Below are positions 6,562-14,073 of a stretch of DNA of 14,162 bases, in pieces. The notes under the pieces are model-generated. The model was not told the origin of the DNA. It did no database searches and saw only the letters and a program-made list of their open reading frames with translations. A program made the position numbers and the translations under genes. The DNA is from an uncultured Collinsella sp. (GTDB lineage Bacteria > Actinomycetota > Coriobacteriia > Coriobacteriales > Coriobacteriaceae), in contig CABVBR010000041.1 of NCBI GenBank assembly GCA_902496645.1, positions 1 through 14,162 on the forward strand, given 5' to 3'. The first letter of the stretch is position 1, and every line of letters begins with the position of its first letter.

Positions 6562-8727
6562 CTATGCGTGGGCGCATTCCGCAACTTGCGAATCGAGCCA
6601 TTCGATATCCTCGGCAAGATGCGCCACGCCCAGGTGGTGTCCACCCGGGCAGACCTCGTGCAGAAGGTTTTCGTCCTTGCCCAGCAGCGCGTAGGCGTCG
6701 CGAACGATATCGAGCTGCTCGTCTACGTTCGCAAGCCCGCGGGCGCCGTTGAGATGGTCTTTCTCGCAGCTCTGAACCAAGAGCGGCCGTGGCGCGACAA
6801 GCGATGCAATGTCGCCCATGTCGAGCAGACGCCAGAGTCCAGGCGTGTAATTGCAGCTGCAATTGCCGTTGAGGTGCAGTAGCGAATCATCAACGCCGTA
6901 CAGATAGCCCGAGACAAACGCCTTGCGCACGCGCGGGTCGAGCGCGGACAGGTACAACGTCATGTAACCGCCGCCCGAAAAACCAAAGCAGCCCAGGTCG
7001 TCCATGGCAATGTCACCGCGTGTCTCCAAGTAATCAATCAAGCGCATGTTGTCCCAGGCGTTGAGGCCCGCGACCGTAAGACCCAGCGGCTCGGCCATAC
7101 GTGCTTGATTCAGACACGTACCGCGCAGGTAGCTGTTCTCGTCGTCGCCCTGACCCTTCCAGTCACGACGGTATCCCCAACCACGCGCATCGGGGCAGAC
7201 GGTCACATAACCCATGCGCGCCAAACGCAGACCGTAGTCGTAATTGAACTTACGCACGGCATCGTCGACCGCCGGCACGCCCGCAACGCCGGCTATGCTT
7301 GCAGCACCCGCCCCCTGGTGACCATGCGGGCAGATATAGCAGCGCTTGAGTCCCCGCTCGTCAAGCTTGGGGCGGGACGGCTCCAACAGGTAAAACGGCA
7401 TCCACACATCGTGCTCAACCTGCAACACCGCATGAGTACGCACGATGCTGCCGGCAACCCGCACGCGATTGAGCTCACGAATCTCAATCGGGGCGCGGTC
7501 CATAAGCGAAAGACCCAAAATATCGTACAGACGAGTCCTGGTCGCAGCCTTCCATGCCTCAAAGTCTGTGGGGGTCTTGCCCGTAAATGCGGCCGAGCGC
7601 CCCTCGCGCTTCAGTCGGGCGCGCAGCGCAGGTTCGTCCTCGTAGTACGTCTCGATGTGCACGGTGCGGCCATTGGCGGATAGCCCGGCCGTCTCTACCG
7701 CATCACCGTCGCCGCCCTCGGGATCCCAACCATCCGTGCCGGCAAGCACTCGGTCACGCGCATAGCGTTCGGAATCCTGGCCGGTCAGGCAATGCGCCCA
7801 CGGCACCCAGGCGGCAGTATCACCCGCCGGGCCAAACAGGGTACCGCCGGCATACAGGGTGCCGTCATGTGCCGCTGGCTTATTCCAATCCCACCAACCC
7901 TCGAGTGAAATATGGGGGCCCAGCCAGCATTCGAGCAAAACGGTCTGGGCCCACTCGCGCCATGGACGACCCAGATAGACCGATCCGGGGGCAATGCCCT
8001 CATCGGCTGTAAACGAACAGCCATGAAACACAAATCCGTACGGCTCGCCCTGAGGCGTGGAGGCTGCCGTTACATACCCGTTGACATCCATATCGCGGTT
8101 GAGCGAGCGAATCTCACACCCCTCAAAGTAGGCACGCGCGCCGCCAAAGATAAAGTCGACATCGCCCTCGATCCGGCAACGTCGAAAATACTGCCGCCCC
8201 ACGCGGCGCGGGGCGAACTGCTTGGGGCCTATAAAGCCGCCCGGCTTGGCCTCGCGCGGCGGCAGCGGCCCCAAAAAGAGCGTGTCCTGGTGTCCCTTAA
8301 TGCAGCAGGCATCGACAACCAGGCGGTCGCCGTCGGCATACAGGGCAATCGCCTGGCCGACCTCGCGCCCATCACCAGCGTTGTTTTCGATTGTTAGACC
8401 CGCAAGCGTCACGTCGTCGGCATCGACCAGCACCGTGTACGTACGGAAGGTGCCGAGTCTTCCATCCTGGCCGCTACCATCTTCCGAAGGCATCTTGGCA
8501 CCCAGGCCTCCCACGATACGCACGCTGTCGGCCGTCTCGCCCTCGAGCGTCACATACGGACGACGAATTTCGACCTGCTCGCGATACTCGCCCGGCGCCA
8601 CCAGCACGCGCACCGGCACGGTCACATCGGGCACACACCGCTCCGCCGCCTCGAGCGCCGCCGAAATGCTGCGATACGCGCCTTCGCGTTCGAGCGATAC
8701 CTCAAAGAGCTGTTCTTTACCACTCAT
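6562..8727 (-). CDS. Bifunctional pectin methylesterase (CE8) fused to an alpha/beta-hydrolase esterase
   Basis: The 721-residue protein has two enzyme domains. Residues about 8-325 are a pectin methylesterase beta-helix with every key residue: Q125, Q147 and D148 (in GHQDTLF), D191 (in DFIFG), and R254 and W256 (in LGRPW). These enzymes release methanol from methyl-esterified galacturonate. Residues about 375-715 are an alpha/beta-hydrolase with an HGH oxyanion segment (468-470), a nucleophile elbow GFSGGG (S584), an acid in EKDH (D657) and a histidine in GGHH (697/698). It resembles the acetyl-esterase-like group rather than a lipase. No signal peptide is visible. The ATG at 8727 has only a weak, distant Shine-Dalgarno (AGAAAG), suggesting modest translation or coupling to GH28. 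The product is probably a two-step de-esterifying enzyme for imported pectin oligomers; the second domain's substrate is inferred. Confidence 0.9.
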   Translation of the reverse strand: MSGKEQLFEVSLEREGAYRSISAALEAAERCVPDVTVPVRVLVAPGEYREQVEIRRPYVTLEGETADSVRIVGGLGAKMPSEDGSGQDGRLGTFRTYTVLVDADDVTLAGLTIENNAGDGREVGQAIALYADGDRLVVDACCIKGHQDTLFLGPLPPREAKPGGFIGPKQFAPRRVGRQYFRRCRIEGDVDFIFGGARAYFEGCEIRSLNRDMDVNGYVTAASTPQGEPYGFVFHGCSFTADEGIAPGSVYLGRPWREWAQTVLLECWLGPHISLEGWWDWNKPAAHDGTLYAGGTLFGPAGDTAAWVPWAHCLTGQDSERYARDRVLAGTDGWDPEGGDGDAVETAGLSANGRTVHIETYYEDEPALRARLKREGRSAAFTGKTPTDFEAWKAATRTRLYDILGLSLMDRAPIEIRELNRVRVAGSIVRTHAVLQVEHDVWMPFYLLEPSRPKLDERGLKRCYICPHGHQGAGAASIAGVAGVPAVDDAVRKFNYDYGLRLARMGYVTVCPDARGWGYRRDWKGQGDDENSYLRGTCLNQARMAEPLGLTVAGLNAWDNMRLIDYLETRGDIAMDDLGCFGFSGGGYMTLYLSALDPRVRKAFVSGYLYGVDDSLLHLNGNCSCNYTPGLWRLLDMGDIASLVAPRPLLVQSCEKDHLNGARGLANVDEQLDIVRDAYALLGKDENLLHEVCPGGHHLGVAHLAEDIEWLDSQVAECAHA

Positions 8728-8785
8728 CTGTCATTACGCTTTCTGTCACAGAACACCCACCGTGCAATACCGGCACCTATAGATT

Positions 8786-8821
8786 GCGTGCGACAGCCGG
8801 GCAGACCCGACCGTCGCACGC
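8786..8821 (-). other. Intercistronic hairpin between GH28 and the pectinesterase fusion
   Basis: GCGTGCGAC (8786-8794) and GTCGCACGC (8813-8821) form a perfect nine-base stem, topped after a small internal loop by CGGG/CCCG around a four-base loop. No T-run follows on the minus strand, so full termination is unlikely. It may set the 3' end or lower downstream expression by processing. The rest of the 131-base spacer (8728-8858) shows no clear promoter. Confidence 0.55.
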
Positions 8822-8858
8822 CTCAACATGCCGTATTCACTTGTGCAGGAGCACTACC

Positions 8859-10454
8859 CTACGCGCGGATAACCTTGTCGACGTTTTGCAGCTGCAGCTC
8901 GTCGCCATCCTGACCCTCGATGCGCACGTTCTGCAGGTCGAGGACTTTCACGTTCTGCGCGATGATGCCCTGGCGCACCATGGGCTCCACGCCGCAGGCC
9001 ATGGCCGGCACAAAGGGCTCGGCATCGGCGGCAAAGGTCACATGGACATCCTGGAACGTCAGGCGCGTCACCTTGCTCTCGGGAAGGCCCGTGATATAGG
9101 CCGCGGCCGCATGGCAGTTGGTGGCCTCGATATCGCAAAACGTCGTGGCGCCAAAGCCGGGCGTACGGTCGTCGACGGGCAGCGCCTCGCGAGACTGCAC
9201 GTAGTCGGTCTTGCCGTCCTTGTCGCAGAAGTAGAACGAGTTGACCACGAAGGGCGTGAGCACCTTATCCATGCGAATGTGCTCAAAGGTGATGCCCTCG
9301 TTGACGGCGTCCTTGCCGCGTCCGCGGCGTGTCTTGACGCGCAGGCCGCGGTCGGTGCGCTCAAAGAGGCACTTGCTCACGGTGAGGTCCTTGATGCCGC
9401 CGGCGGCCTCGGATCCCAGCACCACGGCGCCGTGGCCGTCGTGCATGTAGCAGTGCGAGATCAGCACGTCGTGCGTGGCGGGACGGAGCTCGGGTTCAAT
9501 GCCCAGTTTGCCGCTCTTGATGGCGATGCAGTCGTCCCCCACCGAGAACTGACAGCCAAGGATGCGGACAAAACCGCAGCTCTCGGGATCGAAACCGTCG
9601 GTGTTGTGGGAGTTCTTGGGACCCTCGATGGACAGGCACAGGGCATCGACGTGCTCGCACAGAATGGGATGGATATTCCACGCCGGGCTGTTGCGGACGG
9701 TAAAGCCGGCCAGGCTCACGTTTTCGCACTCGGACAGGAAAATCATGCGCGGGCGGGCGACCTCGCGGCCCTCCTCGGGACGGAAGATGTTCTTAAAGTC
9801 CTTGTTCCACCAGTTGTCCTCGGCAAAATCGGTCTGGCCGTCGATGGCGCCGCGGCCATAGATGCACACGTCGTGCACGCTCAGGCCCGTAAAGGTCGAA
9901 CAGTAGGTCGAAAAGCTCTCGCCTTCCCAGCGGCCCAGGGGCAGCATGTCGGCGCCGGCATACCCGGCGCCCTCGTCGCCCGTGACCGTGCCCGGAATGT
10001 AGGCAAGCGCCGCGCGGTCGTGACGGGCCAGCAGCACCGCGCCCTCGGCAAGCTCGATGTTGATATTGCTCTTAAGGAAGAGGGACTTGATGCGGTAGTT
10101 GCCGGCGGGGATCAGCACGCGCCCGCCCTTGGGGCAGGCCATGATGGCAGCCTGAATGTTGGTGGTGTCATCGTGCTCGGCATCGCCCTTGGCTCCGCAG
10201 TCGCGAACGTTGATGGTAAAGGGCTCCGCCGGCGTGGTGACGCCTACGCTCAACTCGCGCTCGCCGCAGACAAAGCGGATCAGGTTGCGCTTGCCGGGGG
10301 TCAGGCCATCGACATAGGTCTCGACCGTATTCGTGGTACCGGCGGGCTCATCGTTGACAAAGATCTCCCACGTATCGGCACAGGTAAAGTAGCCGCCATC
10401 GTCGAGCTCGATAACGGCCGCGCGGGCATTGCGCCAGATAACGTTCGTCTCCAT
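8859..10454 (-). CDS. GH28 polygalacturonase-family glycoside hydrolase
   Basis: The 531-residue protein has an N-terminal beta-sandwich-like region (about 1-78) followed by the GH28 right-handed beta-helix that hydrolyses galacturonic acid linkages by inversion. The catalytic set is complete: D286 in NTDG (284-287), D307 and D308 in GDDC, H341 in GHG (340-342), and R372 with K374 in RVK. There is no signal peptide, so it should act in the cytoplasm on short chains, most likely as an exo-enzyme releasing galacturonate; the exact linkage (homogalacturonan or rhamnogalacturonan) cannot be decided. The ATG at 10454 is preceded by GGGAGAG. An in-frame TTG at 10469 is less likely to be the start. 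It follows the symporter terminator; only a poor -10-like TAGTAT lies in the short gap, so it may rely on read-through. Confidence 0.92.
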   Translation of the reverse strand: METNVIWRNARAAVIELDDGGYFTCADTWEIFVNDEPAGTTNTVETYVDGLTPGKRNLIRFVCGERELSVGVTTPAEPFTINVRDCGAKGDAEHDDTTNIQAAIMACPKGGRVLIPAGNYRIKSLFLKSNINIELAEGAVLLARHDRAALAYIPGTVTGDEGAGYAGADMLPLGRWEGESFSTYCSTFTGLSVHDVCIYGRGAIDGQTDFAEDNWWNKDFKNIFRPEEGREVARPRMIFLSECENVSLAGFTVRNSPAWNIHPILCEHVDALCLSIEGPKNSHNTDGFDPESCGFVRILGCQFSVGDDCIAIKSGKLGIEPELRPATHDVLISHCYMHDGHGAVVLGSEAAGGIKDLTVSKCLFERTDRGLRVKTRRGRGKDAVNEGITFEHIRMDKVLTPFVVNSFYFCDKDGKTDYVQSREALPVDDRTPGFGATTFCDIEATNCHAAAAYITGLPESKVTRLTFQDVHVTFAADAEPFVPAMACGVEPMVRQGIIAQNVKVLDLQNVRIEGQDGDELQLQNVDKVIRA

Positions 10455-10500
10455 GGGTCTCTCCCTCAAATGTAATCAGAAGTTCATACTACTCGTTTTT

Positions 10501-10547
10501 AAAAAAGGGCCGCACCCGCCGGTGGATCTCCGGTGGCACGGCCCTTT
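10501..10547 (-). terminator. Rho-independent terminator of the symporter gene
   Basis: On the minus strand AAAGGGCCG (10547-10539) pairs with CGGCCCTTT (10512-10504). An inner CACCGG/CCGGTG-type pairing can extend the stem, and the stem leads into six T residues (10506-10501). It begins 21 bases after the symporter stop and lies 46 bases before the GH28 start. It may be leaky, because no strong promoter is visible between it and GH28. Confidence 0.85.
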
Positions 10548-10568
10548 GGTTTGGACGATGCGCCTGCC

Positions 10569-12128
10569 CTACTCGGCGGGAATTACGCTGCCGTCCTGGA
10601 AGCCAACATTGTTGTGAGCGAAGCAGTCCTCGTACTTAAAGCCGGAGAGCTCCTCGCAAAGCGCCTTGACCTCGGGCTTGACGTCGGCCATCTTGCCACC
10701 CTCCTTGACACGGTGAATCTCGTCGCAAAGGATGTCGCACTGCTCCTTGTCAATCTTGATGCCGCGGGCAAGGACGGCCGCGAGCAGGAAGAAGCCGGCG
10801 CAGCCGATGAGCATGTAGCCGCAGATGTACAGAGGCACGGTGGCGGGCTGGGTCACGGCGTCGCTGTTGCCGGCGGTCTGAATGAAGCCGGAGGCAGCAA
10901 GGACGATAGCCCATACGTTGACGGCAACAGCCTGGGCGATCTGCTGGCAGAGCTGCTGTGCGGAGCTGTAGATGCCCTCGCGACGACGCAGGGTGATGAG
11001 CTCATCGACATCGGGGATGTAGTTGAGCAGAACATCGGGCAGATACTGGAAGCCAACGTAGAAGAACTTCCAGATGGCGAAGATGATGGGGTAGGCGATC
11101 ATGGCGATGGCGACCGTGGAGGTGCCGTTGATCTGACCAAAGGCGAAGTAGTTGTAGGCGATGATGCACGCGGCGCAACCGACGTTTGCCAGGTACCAAG
11201 ACTTGTGGAAGCCCTTCTTGGCCATGAGGGCGACCCAGATGGCGGTGCAGACGATAGCGACGACCTTGCCGGGCATCTCCATCACGGACTCGTAGGACTT
11301 AGGAATCTGCAGACAGTAGACGATGAAGAAGGACAGGCACGCAGACCAGCAGGCAGCGGCGAGCTTCGTGGAGACCTGCGCATACAGGACCTTGCGGAAG
11401 GACTTGTTGCGGAAGGTAGAGATAACGTCGATGAAAAACTTCTTGATACCCTCGCCGACGCTCTCGATCTTCTCCTGAGCGACCTCCTCGGGGGTGTGCT
11501 CCCACGTAGACAGGTACACGCAGAGCAGCGAGATTGCCATGACCGAAGCGTTAATCGTAGCAATAATGAAGTAGCTGAACGGGTTGGTCTCGCCGAAGGT
11601 GCCAAAGCCAAAGCCGACGAGTGCTGCCATCAGGAAGCCGGCGGCGTTACCAAAGAGGTGCTTGTAGCCGGTGAGGTACGTACGCTCCTTGAAGTCATCG
11701 GTCATCTCGATGGTAAGCGGCGACAGGTTGGCGGTGCAGAACGTGTACGCGACGTTGTAGATCAGGTACAACACAAAGTAGTACGGGAAACCAAACGGCG
11801 TAGCCACAAAGATGAGCGGCTCGGCGACCATCATCGGGATAGCCAGCAAGATCCAGAAACGGCGGCGGCCAAAGATGCGGCCGATCTTAGTAGCGTAGAA
11901 GTTATCGGCCACAAAGCCCATGAGCGGGCACAGAATGGCGTTGAGATAGATGGCGAACGAGCTGATCAGCGCAGCCTCGCCTGCGGACAGACCACACTCC
12001 GTGGACAGGAACAGCACCATGTAGCTGTGCGTAAAGCTCAGGGCACCGGAGTTGAGCATGCCGCCCATACCAAAGCCCAAGCGCGTCCAGAATGTGATCT
12101 TGCGCTTTTTACCGATCTTGTTAGTCAT
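10569..12128 (-). CDS. GPH-family (glycoside-pentoside-hexuronide:cation) symporter, MFS superfamily
   Basis: The 519-residue protein is a multi-pass membrane transporter of about twelve hydrophobic segments. It carries the GPH-type loop after the second segment (GFVADNF followed by GRRRFW). Family members import oligosaccharides or uronides with Na+ or H+. Being the only transporter beside polygalacturonase, GH105 and esterase genes, it most likely brings pectin-derived oligogalacturonides into the cell; this substrate is inferred. The ATG at 12128 follows AGGGAG at about five bases. A GTG 78 bases upstream (12206) keeps the frame open but would translate through a palindrome and lacks family similarity. 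It has its own promoter, two nearby operator-like palindromes and a terminator, so it can be expressed as a single gene. Confidence 0.9.
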   Translation of the reverse strand: MTNKIGKKRKITFWTRLGFGMGGMLNSGALSFTHSYMVLFLSTECGLSAGEAALISSFAIYLNAILCPLMGFVADNFYATKIGRIFGRRRFWILLAIPMMVAEPLIFVATPFGFPYYFVLYLIYNVAYTFCTANLSPLTIEMTDDFKERTYLTGYKHLFGNAAGFLMAALVGFGFGTFGETNPFSYFIIATINASVMAISLLCVYLSTWEHTPEEVAQEKIESVGEGIKKFFIDVISTFRNKSFRKVLYAQVSTKLAAACWSACLSFFIVYCLQIPKSYESVMEMPGKVVAIVCTAIWVALMAKKGFHKSWYLANVGCAACIIAYNYFAFGQINGTSTVAIAMIAYPIIFAIWKFFYVGFQYLPDVLLNYIPDVDELITLRRREGIYSSAQQLCQQIAQAVAVNVWAIVLAASGFIQTAGNSDAVTQPATVPLYICGYMLIGCAGFFLLAAVLARGIKIDKEQCDILCDEIHRVKEGGKMADVKPEVKALCEELSGFKYEDCFAHNNVGFQDGSVIPAE

Positions 12129-12149
12129 CGAGCTCCCTCTCTTTTCTCG

Positions 12150-12170
12150 AATGTCTTGTAACAAGACATT
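12150..12170. promoter_or_regulatory. Perfect palindrome in the symporter leader
   Basis: AATGTCTTGT (12150-12159) and ACAAGACATT (12161-12170) are exact inverted copies around a single central A. It lies 22 bases before the symporter ATG, downstream of the predicted transcription start. It is unrelated to the GTGAACGTT sites. The core TTGT-A-ACAA fits the TNGT(N)ACNA pattern of FadR-type GntR regulators, a group that includes hexuronate regulators. It could also form an RNA hairpin near the ribosome binding site. Confidence 0.6.
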
Positions 12171-12211
12171 GGAGTCCATACCGATGTCTGTCTGCATATC
12201 GCCCACTCGTA

Positions 12212-12227
12212 GGGTGAACGTTTAGCT
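12212..12227. promoter_or_regulatory. Operator-like site, promoter-proximal copy (symporter)
   Basis: GGGTGAACGTTTAGCT keeps the first eleven bases of the GH105 operators, with a degenerate right half. Its centre at 12219.5 is exactly 40 bp from the next copy. It covers the predicted transcription start near 12223. Confidence 0.65.
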
Positions 12228-12229
12228 AG

Positions 12230-12258
12230 ATTATGCGCGATTGCGTATGATAGGTGAA
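12230..12258 (-). promoter_or_regulatory. Putative promoter of the symporter gene
   Basis: Read on the minus strand, TTCACC (12258-12253), a 17-base spacer and CATAAT (12235-12230) give a reasonable sigma-70-type promoter (four and five of six). The -35 is part of the operator at 12252-12267, and the predicted start lies in the operator at 12212-12227. A repressor bound at either site should block polymerase. The leader would be about 95 bases long. Confidence 0.6.
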
Positions 12259-12267
12259 CGTTCACTT
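12252..12267. promoter_or_regulatory. Operator-like palindrome, distal copy (symporter)
   Basis: AGGTGAACGTTCACTT contains the exact palindrome GTGAACGTTCAC (12254-12265) centred at 12259.5. It is the most symmetric core of the five copies. It overlaps the putative -35 of the symporter promoter. Confidence 0.75.
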
Positions 12268-12371
12268 GTATATTATCCTTGAACGGTCGTTTTTTGCCGT
12301 TAAACGGACATCTGACTTGAAAAAAATCACGATTACATGGGTATTGAGTGGGTTTAAATTTGAGGTCGATT

Positions 12372-12387
12372 AGGTGAACGTTTATTG
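12372..12387. promoter_or_regulatory. Operator-like site, far-upstream copy (symporter)
   Basis: AGGTGAACGTTTATTG shares its first eleven bases with the copy at 12252-12267 and, like the copy at 12212-12227, has a weak right half. Its centre (12379.5) is 120 bp from the distal copy and 160 bp from the proximal one. The intervening 12268-12371 is AT-rich for this genome and has only partial half-sites (TGAACGG at 12280-12286 and the small palindrome CCGTTAAACGG at 12297-12307), with no gene. Confidence 0.55.
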
Positions 12388-12439
12388 TTTTCGCCGCTCC
12401 CGTACCCTCAGAAAGACACGCCCGAACAGACAGAACAAA

Positions 12440-12475
12440 CATGGCCCCGCCGGGAACACTCCCGACGGGGCCATG
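12440..12475 (-). terminator. Strong hairpin terminator after uxaA
   Basis: Positions 12440-12455 and 12460-12475 are inverted copies with one mismatched pair (12450/12465) around a four-base loop; the stem includes ATGGCCCCG and CGGGGCCAT. On the minus strand it begins 33 bases after the uxaA stop and is followed by a T-rich but broken tract (GTTTGTTCTGTCTG). It isolates uxaA from the symporter promoter region. Confidence 0.75.
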
Positions 12476-12507
12476 GTCAATAGCGCCCTATGCGAACCCA
12501 TTTACCG

Positions 12508-13992
12508 CTACAGGCAGACGCCGTCCTTCCAGATGCTGATCTCGTGACAGCCGCGGCGCTCGGCACTCGTAAGCTTGCCGCTCGCCGTCTCTAGCACCAG
12601 CTGGTACAGGTCGTGGGCAGCCTCGTCGAGCGTACGCTCGCCCGTGGCGACCACGCCGGCGTTAAAGTCCATCCAGTTGGCCTTGTGGTCGCACAGACGC
12701 TGGTTGGTGAACACCTTGAGTGTGGGCGCCGGTGCGCCAAACGGCGTGCCGCGGCCGGTCGAGAACAGGATTACGTGGCAGCCGGCAGCCGTCAGGGCCG
12801 TGGTGGATACCATGTCGTTACCCGGGCCGCACAGCATGTTCAGGCCATGCTTGGTAGCCTGACCGGCATACGGCAGCACGTCGACGATGGGGGCAGATCC
12901 GCCCTTTTGCACGCAGCCGCAGCTCTTGTCCTCGAGCGTGGTAATGCCGCCGTCCTTGTTGCCGGGGCTCGGGTTCTCATAGACGACCTCCCCGTGGCTG
13001 ATAAAGTAGTCCTTAAAGCCGTTGAGCATGTCGGCAGCTGCGTTAAAGACGTCCTGGCTCTCACAGCGATCGAGCAGAATGCTCTCCGCGCCAAACATCT
13101 CGGGAACCTCGGTGAGCACCGACGTGCCGCCGCGGGCGACGACCATATCGCTCACGCGACCGATCGTGGGGTTGGCGGTAATGCCCGAAAGACCGTCAGA
13201 GCCGCCGCACTTAAGGCCAATGACCAGCTCGGAGGCAGGAATGGGCTCACGCTTGGCCTGCTTGGCCAGGTCGGCAAGCTCGGACAGGATCTTGTGACCC
13301 TCGACCTGCTCGTCGGCTACATCCTGGCAGGCGAGGAATCGAACGCGCTCGCGATCGAAGTCACCGAGCTCGTCGAGTACCTGCTGGTGCGTGCAGTTTT
13401 CGCAACCGAGGGACAGGAACAGCACACCCGCAGCGTTTGCGTGACGCGAGAGCGCCACCAGCAGACGGCGCGTCTGGGCATGGTCGGCACCGGTCTGCGA
13501 GCAGCCAAAGGGATGCGGGAAGTAGTAAACGCCCTCCAGCGAGCCCTCGACCAGATCCTGAGCCTGCTCGCACATGGCACGTGCGACCTCGTTGACGCAG
13601 CCGACCGTGGGGATGATCCACAGCTCGTTGCGCGTGGCGGCGCGGCCGTCAGCGCGGCGGAAACCCATAAAGGTCTCGGGCTCAACCGGCTCAACGACCG
13701 GATGCGTCGGGTTGTAAGCGTACTCGACCTCGCCCGAAAGGTTGGTCTTGACGTTATGCGTATGAAGCCACTGACCGGGCTGGATGTCGCCCGTCACGTG
13801 GCCGATAGGAAGACCGTACTTGACGACGTCCTCCCCCGCCGCAATGGCACGCACGGCCATCTTGTGGCCCTGCGGAATATCCTCCGCGGCAACGACCTCG
13901 CCCACCCCGGGAACCGCGACAGCGGTGCCCTTGGCAAGCGGCGACAGCGCGACGATCACGTTATCGGCCGGATTGATCTGGATAGTGTTCAT
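12508..13992 (-). CDS. uxaA: Altronate dehydratase (UxaA family)
   Basis: The 494-residue protein is full length for UxaA. It has an N-terminal SAF domain (about 1-90) ending in the typical HTHN segment (GQWLHTHNVKT), and a C-terminal catalytic region with the family's conserved cysteine-rich stretches (GCENCTHQQ, LKCGGSDG and KSCGCVQKGG). It removes water from D-altronate to give 2-keto-3-deoxy-D-gluconate, the third step in galacturonate breakdown, in the cytoplasm. This links the pectin enzymes to central metabolism. A galactarate dehydratase role is possible in this superfamily but less likely given the neighbours. The ATG at 13992 has AGGA about nine bases upstream. It lies 81 bases after the partial upstream gene and probably shares its transcript. 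No GTGAACGTT operator is seen before it. Confidence 0.9.
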   Translation of the reverse strand: MNTIQINPADNVIVALSPLAKGTAVAVPGVGEVVAAEDIPQGHKMAVRAIAAGEDVVKYGLPIGHVTGDIQPGQWLHTHNVKTNLSGEVEYAYNPTHPVVEPVEPETFMGFRRADGRAATRNELWIIPTVGCVNEVARAMCEQAQDLVEGSLEGVYYFPHPFGCSQTGADHAQTRRLLVALSRHANAAGVLFLSLGCENCTHQQVLDELGDFDRERVRFLACQDVADEQVEGHKILSELADLAKQAKREPIPASELVIGLKCGGSDGLSGITANPTIGRVSDMVVARGGTSVLTEVPEMFGAESILLDRCESQDVFNAAADMLNGFKDYFISHGEVVYENPSPGNKDGGITTLEDKSCGCVQKGGSAPIVDVLPYAGQATKHGLNMLCGPGNDMVSTTALTAAGCHVILFSTGRGTPFGAPAPTLKVFTNQRLCDHKANWMDFNAGVVATGERTLDEAAHDLYQLVLETASGKLTSAERRGCHEISIWKDGVCL

Positions 13993-14030
13993 TACAAATG
14001 GTCCTAACCCTACAGGTTGAGCAGAAGTCG

Positions 14031-14062
14031 AGACGCGGGCACGCCGTCCCGCGCCCGCGTCT
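14031..14062 (-). other. Intercistronic hairpin before uxaA
   Basis: AGACGCGGGC (14031-14040) and GCCCGCGTCT (14053-14062) form a perfect ten-base GC-rich stem with a 12-base loop, right after the stop codon of the upstream gene. No T-run follows on the minus strand. It probably protects the upstream mRNA 3' end or partly attenuates transcription into uxaA. Confidence 0.6.
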
Positions 14063-14073
14063 GCGCCGGAAAT

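Noticed and set aside
6494..6862. N-terminal extension of the SGNH hydrolase
   Set aside because: It overlaps the catalytic C-terminus of the esterase fusion and is Arg/Ala-rich out-of-frame sequence. The ATG at 6493 has a strong ribosome site, and the SGNH block I follows at once.
12129..12206. Upstream GTG start (12206) for the symporter
   Set aside because: The extra 26 residues cross a perfect palindrome and do not resemble the family; the ATG at 12128 has a well-placed AGGGAG.
12280..12307. Further operator half-sites (TGAACGG and CCGTTAAACGG)
   Set aside because: They keep only half of the core and do not follow the 40-bp spacing, so they are noted in the spacer but not counted as operators.
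12125..12442. 105-residue minus-strand reading frame in the regulatory spacer
   Set aside because: It spans the promoter, all three operator-like sites and the start of the symporter, has no clear ribosome site, and shows no recognisable domain.
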